A stretch of DNA of 64,000 bases from Mycobacterium sp. Root135 (GCF_001426545.1 NZ_LMEZ01000008.1:102320-166319), one strand, 5' to 3'; counted from the stretch's first letter, positions 11,650 to 19,870 are shown. Notes: a model not told the origin generated them from the letters alone. Numbers and translations are program-made.

Positions 11650-11668
11650 TTAGGCTTGGCTTACCTAA
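11650..11668 (+). promoter_or_regulatory. IdeR (DtxR-type) iron box
   Basis: TTAGGCTTGGCTTACCTAA matches the mycobacterial IdeR consensus TTAGGTTAGGCTAACCTAA at 16 of 19 positions. It lies 16 bp before the start codon of the ferredoxin reductase and overlaps a plausible -10, TATTTA (11647-11652). Iron-loaded IdeR would therefore block transcription and iron starvation would induce the gene. The motif is seen directly; regulation is inferred from the known consensus. Confidence 0.8.
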
Positions 11669-11684
11669 ATTTGAAAGGTGGGTC

Positions 11685-13028
11685 ATGAGGCGTATTCGAG
11701 TCGCGGTCATCGGTGCAGGACCGGCGGGCATCTACGCCGCGGACACCCTGGTCAACGATCACCCGGGCGCGCAGGTGGACGTGTTCGACCGGCTCCCGGC
11801 CCCGTACGGCCTGGTGCGCTACGGCGTCGCCCCGGATCATCCGCGCATCAAGGAGATCATCAAGGCGCTGCGCCGGGTGCTCTCCCGCGACGGCATCCGC
11901 TTCCTCGGAAACGTCCACTACGGCACGGACGTCAAGCTGTCGGATCTGCGGCACTTCTACGACGCGGTCATCTTCTCCACCGGTGCGCGCGCCGACCGGG
12001 AGCTGGACATCCCAGGCGTCGACCTTCCCGGTAGTCACGGCGCCGCGGACTTCGTGTCCTGGTACGACGGCCATCCCGACGTTCCGCGGGACTGGCCGTT
12101 GACGGCGAAGAACGTCGCCGTCCTCGGGGCGGGCAACGTCGCACTCGACATCGCCAGGGTGCTCGCGAAACCCGCCGACGAGCAGCTGACAACCGAGATT
12201 CCCGGCAACGTGTATCGCGGTCTGGCCCTCAACCGGGCCACCGACGTCCACGTGTTCGCCCGCCGTGGTCCGGCCCAAATCAAGTTCACCCCAATGGAAT
12301 TCCGTGAGCTGTCGCATTCGCCGAGCGTCGACGTCATCGTGCACCCCGAGGGCTTCGAGATCGACGAGGCCAGCCAGGCCGCGATAAGCAAGAGCAAGTC
12401 GACCAAGCTCGTGGTCGACACGTTGATGCGCTACATGGAGAAGGAGCCGACCGGCGCGCCGCACCGTATTCACATCCACCTCTGCCAGGCGCCGGTGGCG
12501 ATTCTGGGCACGGACCGCGTCGAGGGGTTGCGGACCGAGCGCACCGAGCTGATCGGTGACGGAACCGTCCGGGGCACTGGCGAATTCGTCGACACCCCGG
12601 TGGACGCGGTGTACCGCGCGGTGGGGTACATGTCGTCGCATCTCGCCGACCTGCCCTTCGACCACGGCGCAGGCGTGGTGCCGCACGACAAGGGCCGGGT
12701 ACTCGACATGGACGGTGTGATGATGGAGGGCACGTACGTCACCGGGTGGATCAAGCGCGGGCCGATCGGCCTCATCGGGCACACCAAGTCCGATGCCGCG
12801 GAAACCGTGACGAGTCTGCTGGCGGATCTGCCGGGCATTGCGACCGCCGAGGTCTCCGATCCCGACGCGATCCTGGCCCATCTCTCCGGCCGGGGCGTCG
12901 ACTACACGACGTGGGCCGAGTGGGAGCAGCTCGACGCCTACGAGATCGCCCTCGGGGCGGAGCAGGGCCGCGAGCGCGTGAAGGTCGTGCCGCGCGAGGA
13001 CATGATCAACGGCGGTCGCCCCGCCTGA
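11685..13028 (+). CDS. Ferredoxin-NADP+ reductase, adrenodoxin-reductase type (FprA/FprB family)
   Basis: A 447-residue FAD flavoprotein that passes electrons from NADPH to ferredoxins serving P450s or Fe-S enzymes. It has the FAD-binding GAGPAG at residues 10-15, the family signature PYGLVRYGVAPDHPRIK, an NADP Rossmann motif GAGNVALD and the late motif GWIKRGPIGLIGHTKSDA. ATG 11685 has AAAGGTGGG upstream. A near-consensus IdeR box overlaps its promoter, so it is probably induced by low iron, as expected for a protein supplying electrons for iron metabolism. It is a single gene, closed by a hairpin at 13034-13094. Confidence 0.92.
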   Translation: MRRIRVAVIGAGPAGIYAADTLVNDHPGAQVDVFDRLPAPYGLVRYGVAPDHPRIKEIIKALRRVLSRDGIRFLGNVHYGTDVKLSDLRHFYDAVIFSTGARADRELDIPGVDLPGSHGAADFVSWYDGHPDVPRDWPLTAKNVAVLGAGNVALDIARVLAKPADEQLTTEIPGNVYRGLALNRATDVHVFARRGPAQIKFTPMEFRELSHSPSVDVIVHPEGFEIDEASQAAISKSKSTKLVVDTLMRYMEKEPTGAPHRIHIHLCQAPVAILGTDRVEGLRTERTELIGDGTVRGTGEFVDTPVDAVYRAVGYMSSHLADLPFDHGAGVVPHDKGRVLDMDGVMMEGTYVTGWIKRGPIGLIGHTKSDAAETVTSLLADLPGIATAEVSDPDAILAHLSGRGVDYTTWAEWEQLDAYEIALGAEQGRERVKVVPREDMINGGRPA

Positions 13029-13033
13029 CCCCA

Positions 13034-13094
13034 CCCGCGGGATTCGTGCACGCTGAGTTGCGCGAGCCGCAACCGCGGGTGCACGAATCGCGGG
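13034..13094. terminator. Long stem-loop between convergent genes
   Basis: The arm CCCGCGGGATTCGTGCACGC, continuing to GAGTTGCG, pairs with CGCAACCGCGGGTGCACGAATCGCGGG around a short CGAGC loop. ATTCGTGCAC/GTGCACGAAT pairs perfectly; a 2-nt bulge and a few internal mismatches interrupt the rest. It fills the gap between the reductase stop and the convergent GntR stop, so it probably terminates both. There is no U-run, which is usual for mycobacterial hairpins. Confidence 0.6.
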
Positions 13095-13826
13095 TTAGGA
13101 CAGGTCGACCGACACCTCGAAGGACGCCCGGTCGGCGCGGTAGACGTCGCGGGCGAACTCCACCCGTCGGTCGCCCGCGCCGAACGTCGTCCTGGTCAGC
13201 AGGGTGCCCGCCGAGCCAGGCCGGACGTTGAGCTGTGCACTCGAGGAATCGTCGAGGACGATCGATTCCAGCACGGCCGTCGAGCGGCTGAGTTCGATGC
13301 CGTACCGGTCCCGCAGCGTCGCCCAGAGGGACCCTTCGTCGGCGAGATCGAGAATGCCCGGGGTCAGGTCGGCCGGTAGGAACGTCGTCTCGAGCGCGAA
13401 CGGAACGTCGTCGACGGTGCGAAGGCGGTGAAACACGTGCACCGCCGCCCCGTCGTCGAGTTCGAGGGCCAGCCGGACCGACGGCGTCGGCTCCTGGTGT
13501 TCGGCCCACAGAAGTTTCGCCGCCGGGTGACGCCCCAGCCGGGACACCTCCTCGGAGAAACTGCCGATGTGGAACCGCACGCGGGGTTCGGCGACGAACG
13601 TGCCACGCGGCGGCCGGCGGTAGACCACGCCTTCGTTCTCCAGCAGTGACAACGCCTGCCGCGCGGTCATCCGGCTGACCTGATGTAGTTCCGCGAGCTC
13701 GCGTTCCGACGGCAGCAGGGTGTGAGGTCCAAGCTGGTCGACGAGGATTCGGTCCCGAACCTGAGCGGCGATCGCGATGTAGCGCGGGGTCGTCGACGGC
13801 TTCCGCCCGCTCCTCGACGCCGTCAC
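13095..13826 (-). CDS. GntR-family (HutC/UTRA) transcriptional regulator
   Basis: A repressor of about 243 residues. The N-terminal winged HTH includes LLPSERELAELHQVSRMTAR and EGVVYRRPPRGTFV; the rest is a UTRA ligand-binding domain (IGSFSEEVSRLG, FHRLRTVDDVPFALE). GTG 13826 follows GGAGA at a slightly long distance; the frame extends to GTG 13850, which lacks a ribosome site. It is divergent from the permease/kinase operon. Two HutC/DasR-like sites, TGGTCTAGTCCA and TGGTCTATACCA, lie in the shared gap, so it very likely represses the operon and itself. The ligand may be a phosphorylated intermediate, as in related sugar regulators; this is inference. Confidence 0.87.
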   Translation of the reverse strand: MTASRSGRKPSTTPRYIAIAAQVRDRILVDQLGPHTLLPSERELAELHQVSRMTARQALSLLENEGVVYRRPPRGTFVAEPRVRFHIGSFSEEVSRLGRHPAAKLLWAEHQEPTPSVRLALELDDGAAVHVFHRLRTVDDVPFALETTFLPADLTPGILDLADEGSLWATLRDRYGIELSRSTAVLESIVLDDSSSAQLNVRPGSAGTLLTRTTFGAGDRRVEFARDVYRADRASFEVSVDLS

Positions 13827-13866
13827 CCATGCAGGGTATCTCCGGGCCACGGGCCGGGTGACCGCT

Positions 13867-13878
13867 TGGTCTAGTCCA
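13867..13878. promoter_or_regulatory. Candidate GntR/HutC operator 1
   Basis: TGGTCTAGTCCA differs at one base from the ideal palindrome TGGTCTAGACCA bound by DasR/NagR-type GntR-HutC regulators. It lies 41 bp before the GntR gene start, a position suited to autoregulation. Confidence 0.6.
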
Positions 13879-13906
13879 CCGGCGTGTTAACAGTCGATGT
13901 CCGGGG

Positions 13907-13935
13907 TTGACGGCACGCGGACCCACTCCCATACT
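13907..13935 (+). promoter_or_regulatory. SigA-like promoter of the permease/kinase operon
   Basis: TTGACG (13907-13912) and CATACT (13930-13935) are separated by 17 bp, close to the housekeeping consensus. Transcription would begin near 13942, just before the second operator, so a bound GntR protein would block elongation or initiation. Confidence 0.6.
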
Positions 13936-13949
13936 TTGGTTCAACCGCA

Positions 13950-13961
13950 TGGTCTATACCA
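13950..13961. promoter_or_regulatory. Candidate GntR/HutC operator 2
   Basis: TGGTCTATACCA is a 10/12 palindrome of the DasR/HutC type, placed between the predicted start of transcription and the ribosome site of the permease gene. A weaker relative, TTGGTTCAACC, overlaps the -10 side at about 13936-13946. Confidence 0.65.
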
Positions 13962-13977
13962 CCTTGGAGGAGCCCCC

Positions 13978-15492
13978 ATGAGTGATCCGCAGCCCGCCCT
14001 CCGAGGCGGGGGTGACGAGGCCGAGCTGGCGCAGTTCGGCTACAAGCAGTCGATGGAGCGTCACACCGGCAAGTTCGCGTCCTTCGCGGTGGCGTTCGCC
14101 TTCGTCTCCATCGCGACCGGCATCTTCACCACCTACGGGGCGGTGCTCAACTCCTCGGGTCCCGTCGGAATCTGGACGTGGCCCATCGCCGTGGTGGGCC
14201 AGCTCGCCGTGGCGTTCGTCCTTGGCACCATTGCCTCGCGGATGCCCGTGACCGGCTATGCCTACCAATGGATGTCGCGGCTGGCCAACCCGATCCTGGG
14301 TTGGATCATCGGATGGATCTCCTTCACCTTCCTGGCCATCGTCGTCGTCGCGGTCGACTACACGATCGCCTCGACCGTGCTTCCGGTACTGCTGAGCTAC
14401 GAGGGCACGGCGGCCGTCACCTGGGGGGTGACCGCGTTGGTGCTTCTGCTGCAGGCGGTGCTGCTGGCGTTGTCCACCAAGTGGACCGAGCGGGTGAACA
14501 ACGGCGCGGTCTCCCTCGAGCTCGTCGGCATGGTCACGCTGACGGTGCTGCTGCTGGTGGTCGCGGCCGTCCGCGGCGATATGGACGGGGCCAATCTGTT
14601 CAGCAAGGGAGCCGTTGCGCCAGAGGGGTTCTGGAGCTTCGGCGACTGGACGTCGGCCGGCCCGTGGATGCTGGGCTTCTTGCTCGGCGCCTTCACGATC
14701 GTCGGGTTCGAGTCCGCGGCCAACCTCGCCGAGGAGACCAACGATCCGGAGCGCGTGGTGCCGCGAGCCATGTGTCAGGCCGTCATCGCCTCCGGTGTGC
14801 TGGGTTTCGTCTTCCTCGTCGCCGTGACGCTGGCCGCGGGAGATCCCGTCGCCCTCGCCGAGTCGGGAACCCCGATCGCCGACGTCATCCACGACACCCT
14901 CGGGTCGGTGGTCAGCACCCTGCTTCTCCTCATGGTCGTCATCGCCATCTTCGCGTGCGGGCTGGTCATCATGATGACCGGAGTTCGCTTGACGTGGGCC
15001 ATGTCTCGCGACGAGCGTTTCCCAGGCTGGCAGCAGTGGAGTCACATATCGCCGCGTTTCCACACGCCGTTCAAGGCGACGGTGCTGTTCGTCCTCCTCG
15101 CCGAGCTGATCCTCGCCATCTTCTCCCAGTCCGAAGACGCCCTGTTCACGTTGTTCGGCGCCGCAACGCTGTTGCCCGCGATCATCTACGCCGCCACCGT
15201 GGTGCTGTATCTGGTCAAGCGCAAGGAACTCCCCGTGAACGGCAAGTTCGACCTGGGCGCCTGGGAGAAGCCGATCCTGGTCGTCGCCGTGGTCTGGTTG
15301 GTCTTCGAACTCGCGCTCTTCCGTGACGCCAGCTTCAAGGATGCCTGGCTCTATGTCATCGTGATGGTCGTGATCGGTGCGGCGTACCTCGGCTATCTGC
15401 TCGCCCGCCGCGGGCGGGACGGCCTGGCCATGCCCGATCAGCACTCGATCGACGCGGTCCTCGACCACGAAGCGGGCGCACACCAGCCATGA
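13978..15492 (+). CDS. APC-superfamily permease (amino acid/GABA-permease type)
   Basis: A 504-residue, about 12-helix transporter with the conserved FTIVGFESAANLAEETNDPE segment of the amino-acid/GABA/choline branch of APC permeases, and MPVTGYAYQW early on. ATG 13978 follows GGAGGAG; the longer upstream frame lacks support. It is the first gene of a GntR-controlled operon, and its TGA overlaps the kinase ATG (ATGA). An APC permease beside an FGGY kinase is unusual: sugars and glycerol normally enter by MFS, ABC or GlpF. The substrate may be an amino alcohol or a similar nitrogenous polyol; this is inference. Confidence 0.88.
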   Translation: MSDPQPALRGGGDEAELAQFGYKQSMERHTGKFASFAVAFAFVSIATGIFTTYGAVLNSSGPVGIWTWPIAVVGQLAVAFVLGTIASRMPVTGYAYQWMSRLANPILGWIIGWISFTFLAIVVVAVDYTIASTVLPVLLSYEGTAAVTWGVTALVLLLQAVLLALSTKWTERVNNGAVSLELVGMVTLTVLLLVVAAVRGDMDGANLFSKGAVAPEGFWSFGDWTSAGPWMLGFLLGAFTIVGFESAANLAEETNDPERVVPRAMCQAVIASGVLGFVFLVAVTLAAGDPVALAESGTPIADVIHDTLGSVVSTLLLLMVVIAIFACGLVIMMTGVRLTWAMSRDERFPGWQQWSHISPRFHTPFKATVLFVLLAELILAIFSQSEDALFTLFGAATLLPAIIYAATVVLYLVKRKELPVNGKFDLGAWEKPILVVAVVWLVFELALFRDASFKDAWLYVIVMVVIGAAYLGYLLARRGRDGLAMPDQHSIDAVLDHEAGAHQP

Positions 15493-16928
15493 GCCACGTG
15501 TTGGCCGTCGACCAGGGCACCTCGGGCACCAAGGCGATCGTCGTCGACGACACCGGTCGGGTGGTGTCGATCGCGGAGGTCGCGCTGCGCCCCCGGTATC
15601 TGCCGGGGGGAGGCGTCGAGCAGGACCCCGAGGCGCTCTGGGATTCGGTGGTCGACGCCGGACGACGTGCCCTCGCCGAAGCGGGGGTGCCCGTCACCGC
15701 GGTGGCGCTGGCCAACCAGGGTGAGACCGTGCTCGCCTGGGACCGCACGACGGGCCGGCCGCTGAGCCCGGCGATCGTCTGGCAGGACCGCCGCGCCGAG
15801 ACCATCTGCGCGGACCTCGCCGGGTCGGCGGCCGACGTCGCCAGACATACCGGCCTGGTGCTCGACCCGTACTTCTCCGCCCCGAAGATGGCGTGGATCC
15901 GGGCCAACCTGACCCGTGACGGCGTCGTCACCACGACCGACACGTGGTTGGTGCACCGGTTGTGCGGCGCCTTCGTCACCGACGTCTCGACGGCCAGCCG
16001 GTCACTGCTGCTCGATCTGGATTCGGCGACCTGGCGAGGCGATCTGCTCGAGCTGTTCGGCCTGGCCGACGAGCCGCTGCCCGGCATCGTCGCCTGCGAT
16101 CAGATCGTCGGCGAGACAAAGGTTTTCGGCGAGAAGTCGATTCCCGTCGCCGGCCTGATCGTGGACCAGCAGGCCGCGCTGCTCGCCGAAGCCTGCCTGG
16201 ACCCCGGCGCGGCCAAGTGCACGTACGGCACCGGTGCTTTCCTGCTCGCCCAGCTCGGCGGCAACGCCGCACGATCGGCGGCGGGGCTGACCACCTCTGT
16301 GGCGTGGACGCTTCGCGATCGCACCTCCTACTGTGCGGACGGGCAGGTGTACACCGCGGCCTCGGCCGTCCGGTGGGCCGTCGACCTCGGTCTGATCCCG
16401 GCCGCCGACCAACTCGACGCCGTGTCGGCGGCCGACTCCGCCGGCGTCCTCTGCGTGCCCGCGCTGGCCGGACTGGCCGCCCCGTGGTGGGACGCCCAGG
16501 CCACCGCCTCGTTCACGGGCATGACGTTGAGCAGTGGCCGCGGACAGCTGGTTCGGGCCGTGGCGGAGGGCATCGCCGCGCAGGTCGCGTGCCTTGCGGA
16601 ACTGGTCGGCCAGGACTTGGGGCAACCGTTGACGCGGCTTCGGGTGGACGGCGGGCTGACGCGTTCGGACGTCCTGATGCAAGCCCAAGCCGACCTCGCC
16701 CGAATCCCCGTCGAGGTCTACCCGTCGGCGCACGCCACCCCACTTGGCGCAGCGGCGTGTGCACGGCTCGCGCTCGACCCCGAGCTGAGTCCGGCCGACG
16801 TCGTCGGCACTTGGACGCCCGAGCACACCTACGAGCCGGTGTGGTCCGACGACCGCGCTGGCGAGCACCTGGCCCGCTGGCGGCGTGCTGCCGCCGCGGC
16901 GCTGACACCCAGAGAGGACCAATCCTGA
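15489..16928 (+). CDS. FGGY-family carbohydrate kinase (glycerol kinase-like)
   Basis: A 479-residue two-domain sugar/polyol kinase. The N-terminal phosphate loop is DQGTSGTKAIVVDD; NQGETVLAWD and IVWQDRR are typical of the glycerol/xylulose kinase group, and the C-terminal half has CTYGTGAFLL and RVDGGLTRSD. It would phosphorylate an imported polyol or amino alcohol with ATP. It overlaps the permease by ATGA and the following dehydrogenase by its own stop (CTGA), so the three are tightly coupled. True glycerol kinase is one possibility, but the APC permease argues for another substrate. Confidence 0.88.
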   Translation: MSHVLAVDQGTSGTKAIVVDDTGRVVSIAEVALRPRYLPGGGVEQDPEALWDSVVDAGRRALAEAGVPVTAVALANQGETVLAWDRTTGRPLSPAIVWQDRRAETICADLAGSAADVARHTGLVLDPYFSAPKMAWIRANLTRDGVVTTTDTWLVHRLCGAFVTDVSTASRSLLLDLDSATWRGDLLELFGLADEPLPGIVACDQIVGETKVFGEKSIPVAGLIVDQQAALLAEACLDPGAAKCTYGTGAFLLAQLGGNAARSAAGLTTSVAWTLRDRTSYCADGQVYTAASAVRWAVDLGLIPAADQLDAVSAADSAGVLCVPALAGLAAPWWDAQATASFTGMTLSSGRGQLVRAVAEGIAAQVACLAELVGQDLGQPLTRLRVDGGLTRSDVLMQAQADLARIPVEVYPSAHATPLGAAACARLALDPELSPADVVGTWTPEHTYEPVWSDDRAGEHLARWRRAAAAALTPREDQS

Positions 16929-18307
16929 ACGCGCAGCAAGACATCCGTGACGTCGTCGTCATCGGTGCTGGCATCGTCGGGAGCGCGATCGCCCGCGCGC
17001 TCGGTGGCACCGAGCTGACGGTGACGCTCGTCGAGGGGCGCGACGACGTGGGGGACGGCACCAGCAAGGCCAACACCGCGTTGCTGCACACCGGCTTCGA
17101 CGCCACCCCGGGAACGCTGGAGTCCCGCCTGGTCGCCCGCGGCTACGACCTGCTCGGCGAGTACGCCGAGCTGGTCGGCATCCCGGTGGAACGCACCGGC
17201 GCCTTGCTGGTGGCGTGGACCGAGGAGGAGCGCTACGCCCTGCCGAAGCTGAAGGACAAGGCCGAACGCAACGGCTACCACGCATGCGAGATCGTCACGG
17301 GCGACGAGGTGTATCGGCGCGTGCCGGACCTCGGACCCGGCGCGCTGGCGGGCCTCACCGTGCCCGGTGAGTCGATCATCTGCAGCTGGACCACGAATCT
17401 GGCGCTGGCGACGGAGGCCGTCCAGCGCGGGGTCGACCTGCGCCGTGGCGCCATGGTCACCGACGTCGTCCGGCACGACGACCACACCGTCGTCGTCACC
17501 ACGACCGGAGAAGTCAAGGCGCGCTGGGTGATCAACGCGGCCGGCCTCGGCGCGGATCACCTCGACGGACGGTTCGGCTACGACCGGTTCACCGTCACCC
17601 CGCGGCGCGGCGAACTCCTGGTGTTCGACAAGCTCACCCGACCGATGGTGCCGTGCATCGTGCTGGCCGTGCCCTCGTCGCGTGGCAAGGGCGTGCTCGT
17701 CAGCCCGACCATCTACGGCAACGTGATGGTGGGACCGACGTCGGAGAACCTGACCGACCGCACCGCCACCGGCACCTCGGAGGAGGGGTTCGAGTTCCTG
17801 CTGAGCAAGGGGCGCGCGTTGATGCCGACCCTGTTCGACGAGGAGGTGACCGCCGCCTACGCGGGTCTGCGGGCGGCAATCGACCGGGACGACTACCTCG
17901 TCGACGTCGACCGCGACCAACGGTACGTGCTCGTCGGCGGCATCCGCTCGACCGGCCTGACTGCGGGAATGTCTCTGGCAGAACACCTTCTGGAACTGCT
18001 CGCCGACTCAGACCTCGACCTGACCCCACGCGCTGCCTTGCCGCCCGCGCCCCGGATGCCGAACATCGGCGAAGCCACGACGCGGCCCTATCAGGACGCC
18101 GAGCGCATCGCCGCCGACCCCGAGTACGGCCGCATCGTGTGCTTCTGCGAGCGAGTGACCGCAGGCGAGATCCGCGACGCGTTCGCCTCGACCATCCCAC
18201 CCCGCGACCTCGACGGGCTCCGTCGTCGCACCCGGGTGTTGAACGGCCGCTGCCAAGGCTTCTACTGCGGCGCCCACACCCAGTCGCTGCTCGAGGCGTC
18301 GCTGTGA
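16925..18307 (+). CDS. GlpA-like FAD-dependent dehydrogenase with C-terminal BFD [2Fe-2S] domain; CTG start
   Basis: A 460-residue flavoprotein of the glycerol-3-phosphate dehydrogenase/hydroxyglutarate oxidase family. FAD binds at GAGIVGS (14-20). A BFD-like [2Fe-2S] domain ends the protein, with Cys406, Cys408, Cys443 and Cys448 (CFC...CQGFYC). The dinucleotide motif begins only 13 residues after the start, and the next ATG/GTG/TTG in frame lies beyond it. The only fitting start is CTG 16925, overlapping the kinase TGA as CTGA and preceded by AGAGAGGAC at ideal spacing. It would oxidise the kinase product. Partner: the second FAD protein that overlaps its end (GTGA). Confidence 0.85.
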   Translation: MNAQQDIRDVVVIGAGIVGSAIARALGGTELTVTLVEGRDDVGDGTSKANTALLHTGFDATPGTLESRLVARGYDLLGEYAELVGIPVERTGALLVAWTEEERYALPKLKDKAERNGYHACEIVTGDEVYRRVPDLGPGALAGLTVPGESIICSWTTNLALATEAVQRGVDLRRGAMVTDVVRHDDHTVVVTTTGEVKARWVINAAGLGADHLDGRFGYDRFTVTPRRGELLVFDKLTRPMVPCIVLAVPSSRGKGVLVSPTIYGNVMVGPTSENLTDRTATGTSEEGFEFLLSKGRALMPTLFDEEVTAAYAGLRAAIDRDDYLVDVDRDQRYVLVGGIRSTGLTAGMSLAEHLLELLADSDLDLTPRAALPPAPRMPNIGEATTRPYQDAERIAADPEYGRIVCFCERVTAGEIRDAFASTIPPRDLDGLRRRTRVLNGRCQGFYCGAHTQSLLEASL

Positions 18308-19539
18308 GGGTCGCGGTCGCCGTCATCGGCGGTGGACCGTCAGGGCTGACCGCGGCGGCAGCCCTCGCCCCGCTCGTCGAGGGCGAGGTGCTGGTGCTCG
18401 AACGCGAGGCTCACACCGGTGGAATCCCCAGGCACAGCGACCATCTCGGCTACGGGATGAGGGACCTCAAGCGCTTCGTCTCCGGCCCGACCTACGCCCG
18501 CACGCTCACCGAGGCCGCGCGGGACGCCGGCGCGCGCCTGGAGACCGAGGCGATGGTCACCGGATGGAGTGGCGAGCGCACCCTGGAAATCACGTCGCCG
18601 CGCGGTCGTCGCATCGTCGAGGCGGACGCCGTCGTCCTGGCCACCGGGGCGCGCGAGCGTCCCCGTCCCGCCCGGCTGATCCCCGGGGACCGGCCCGACG
18701 GGATCTACACCACCGGGCAGCTGCAGAACCTCGTCCACGTTCAGCACGCGGCGGTGGGCAGCCGCGCCGTCGTCGTCGGAGCCGAGCTGGTCAGCTGGTC
18801 GGCCGTGCTGACGCTGCGCGAATCCGGTTGCGCCACGGTCGCAATGGTGAGTTCTCATCCCCGTTCGGAGTCCTACGCGGCCTTTCGCATCCCCGGCCGC
18901 GCGCTGCTGCGCGGGCCGGTGTTGACGCGCAGCCGCGTGGTGAGCGTCGACGGCAAGCAGCGGGTCAGGTCGGTGACGGTGGAGAACGTCGACACCGGCG
19001 CGCGCTCGACAGTCGAGTGCGACACCGTCGTGATGACCGGCGACTGGATACCCGACCACGAGCTCGCCAGGACCGCCGGTCTGGCAATGGACTCCGCGAC
19101 CCGCGGGCCCGTCGTCGACGCCAGCCTGCGCACCAGCACGCCGGGGGTGTTCGCGGTGGGAAACCTGGTGCATCCGGTCGACACCGCCGACGCAGCCGCC
19201 CTCGACGGTCGACACGTCGCGCCCCGGGTCCAAGAGTGGCTCGCCGGCGGACGGGTGGCGGCGGCGGGCATCCGGGTTCGGGCCAGCGCGCCCTTGCGTT
19301 GGGTGACACCGCAACTCGTCACCTCCGACGGTGGGGTCGCGCCGCGCGGTGACCTGTTGTTCTGGGTCGACGAGTACTACCGCGCCCCGCGCCTGCGGGC
19401 AGTACAGGACGGCCGCGTCATCGGCAGCAAACGGACGGCGTGGCCAGCGGCACCTGGGCGGATCTACCGGGCGCCGTGGTCGTTGGTGGCCGGTGCCGAC
19501 CCAGCGGGTGGCGACGTGGTCGTCGAGCTGGCCGTCTGA
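18304..19539 (+). CDS. NAD(FAD)-dependent oxidoreductase, second subunit of a GlpA/HcnB-like dehydrogenase
   Basis: A 411-residue pyridine-nucleotide disulphide-fold protein: FAD motif GGGPSG (9-14), the ATG-like segment VVLATGARERPR and a late FAD loop GVFAVGNLVHP. It lacks an obvious redox-active CxxC. The last ~80 residues form an extra domain with Trp/Tyr-rich segments (LLFWVDEYYRAPRL, GRIYRAPWSL). GTG 18304 overlaps the upstream stop (GTGA). Kinase, GlpA-like/BFD protein, NAD(FAD)-dehydrogenase and a small protein form the order known from non-classical glycerol-3-phosphate dehydrogenase operons of anaerobes, and from HcnB/HcnC-type oxidases; a heteromeric complex is inferred. Confidence 0.82.
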   Translation: MRVAVAVIGGGPSGLTAAAALAPLVEGEVLVLEREAHTGGIPRHSDHLGYGMRDLKRFVSGPTYARTLTEAARDAGARLETEAMVTGWSGERTLEITSPRGRRIVEADAVVLATGARERPRPARLIPGDRPDGIYTTGQLQNLVHVQHAAVGSRAVVVGAELVSWSAVLTLRESGCATVAMVSSHPRSESYAAFRIPGRALLRGPVLTRSRVVSVDGKQRVRSVTVENVDTGARSTVECDTVVMTGDWIPDHELARTAGLAMDSATRGPVVDASLRTSTPGVFAVGNLVHPVDTADAAALDGRHVAPRVQEWLAGGRVAAAGIRVRASAPLRWVTPQLVTSDGGVAPRGDLLFWVDEYYRAPRLRAVQDGRVIGSKRTAWPAAPGRIYRAPWSLVAGADPAGGDVVVELAV

Positions 19540-19576
19540 CAAGGTTGACGACGACCCACACACGTCAGGAGATCCC

Positions 19577-19870
19577 ATGTCCGTCACCGTCATGCTCGAG
19601 CTGCGATTCAAGCCCGAATCGGTCGCCGAAGCGCGCGAGGTGTTCGTCCGCGAACTGGCCAAGACCCGCGGGTTCAAGGGGGCAAATGTCATCGACGTGC
19701 TCGTCGACGAGGACGACGAGGCGCACTGGATCATCTACGAAGTCTGGGAGACCGTCGCCGACGACGAGGCCTACCGAGCGTTCCGCGCCGGCGACGGCAA
19801 GATCACCGACCTTCCGCCGCTGCTGGCCGCTCCGCCGGTCAAGACCCGCTACATCACCACCGACGTCTGA
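19577..19870 (+). CDS. Antibiotic biosynthesis monooxygenase (ABM) domain protein
   Basis: A 97-residue dimeric alpha+beta barrel protein of the ABM/quinol monooxygenase-like fold (MLELRFKPESVAEAREVF, then VLVDEDDEAHWIIYEVWE, ending KTRYITTDV). ATG 19577 follows TCAGGAGA. It closes the GntR operon, 37 bp after the FAD oxidoreductase. Proteins of this fold can be small cofactor-free oxygenases or simply binding proteins. Its position suggests it acts on, or detoxifies, a product of the pathway; the reaction is unknown. Confidence 0.75.
   Translation: MSVTVMLELRFKPESVAEAREVFVRELAKTRGFKGANVIDVLVDEDDEAHWIIYEVWETVADDEAYRAFRAGDGKITDLPPLLAAPPVKTRYITTDV

Noticed and set aside
13954..15483. 509-codon open frame opposite the APC permease
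   Set aside because: Asp/Gln/Arg/His-rich sequence typical of the complement of hydrophobic helices; no start signal or domain.
15944..18307. Long fusion-like frame joining the kinase region with the FAD dehydrogenase
   Set aside because: The part before 16925 is a shadow of the kinase gene; only the region from CTG 16925 has family similarity.
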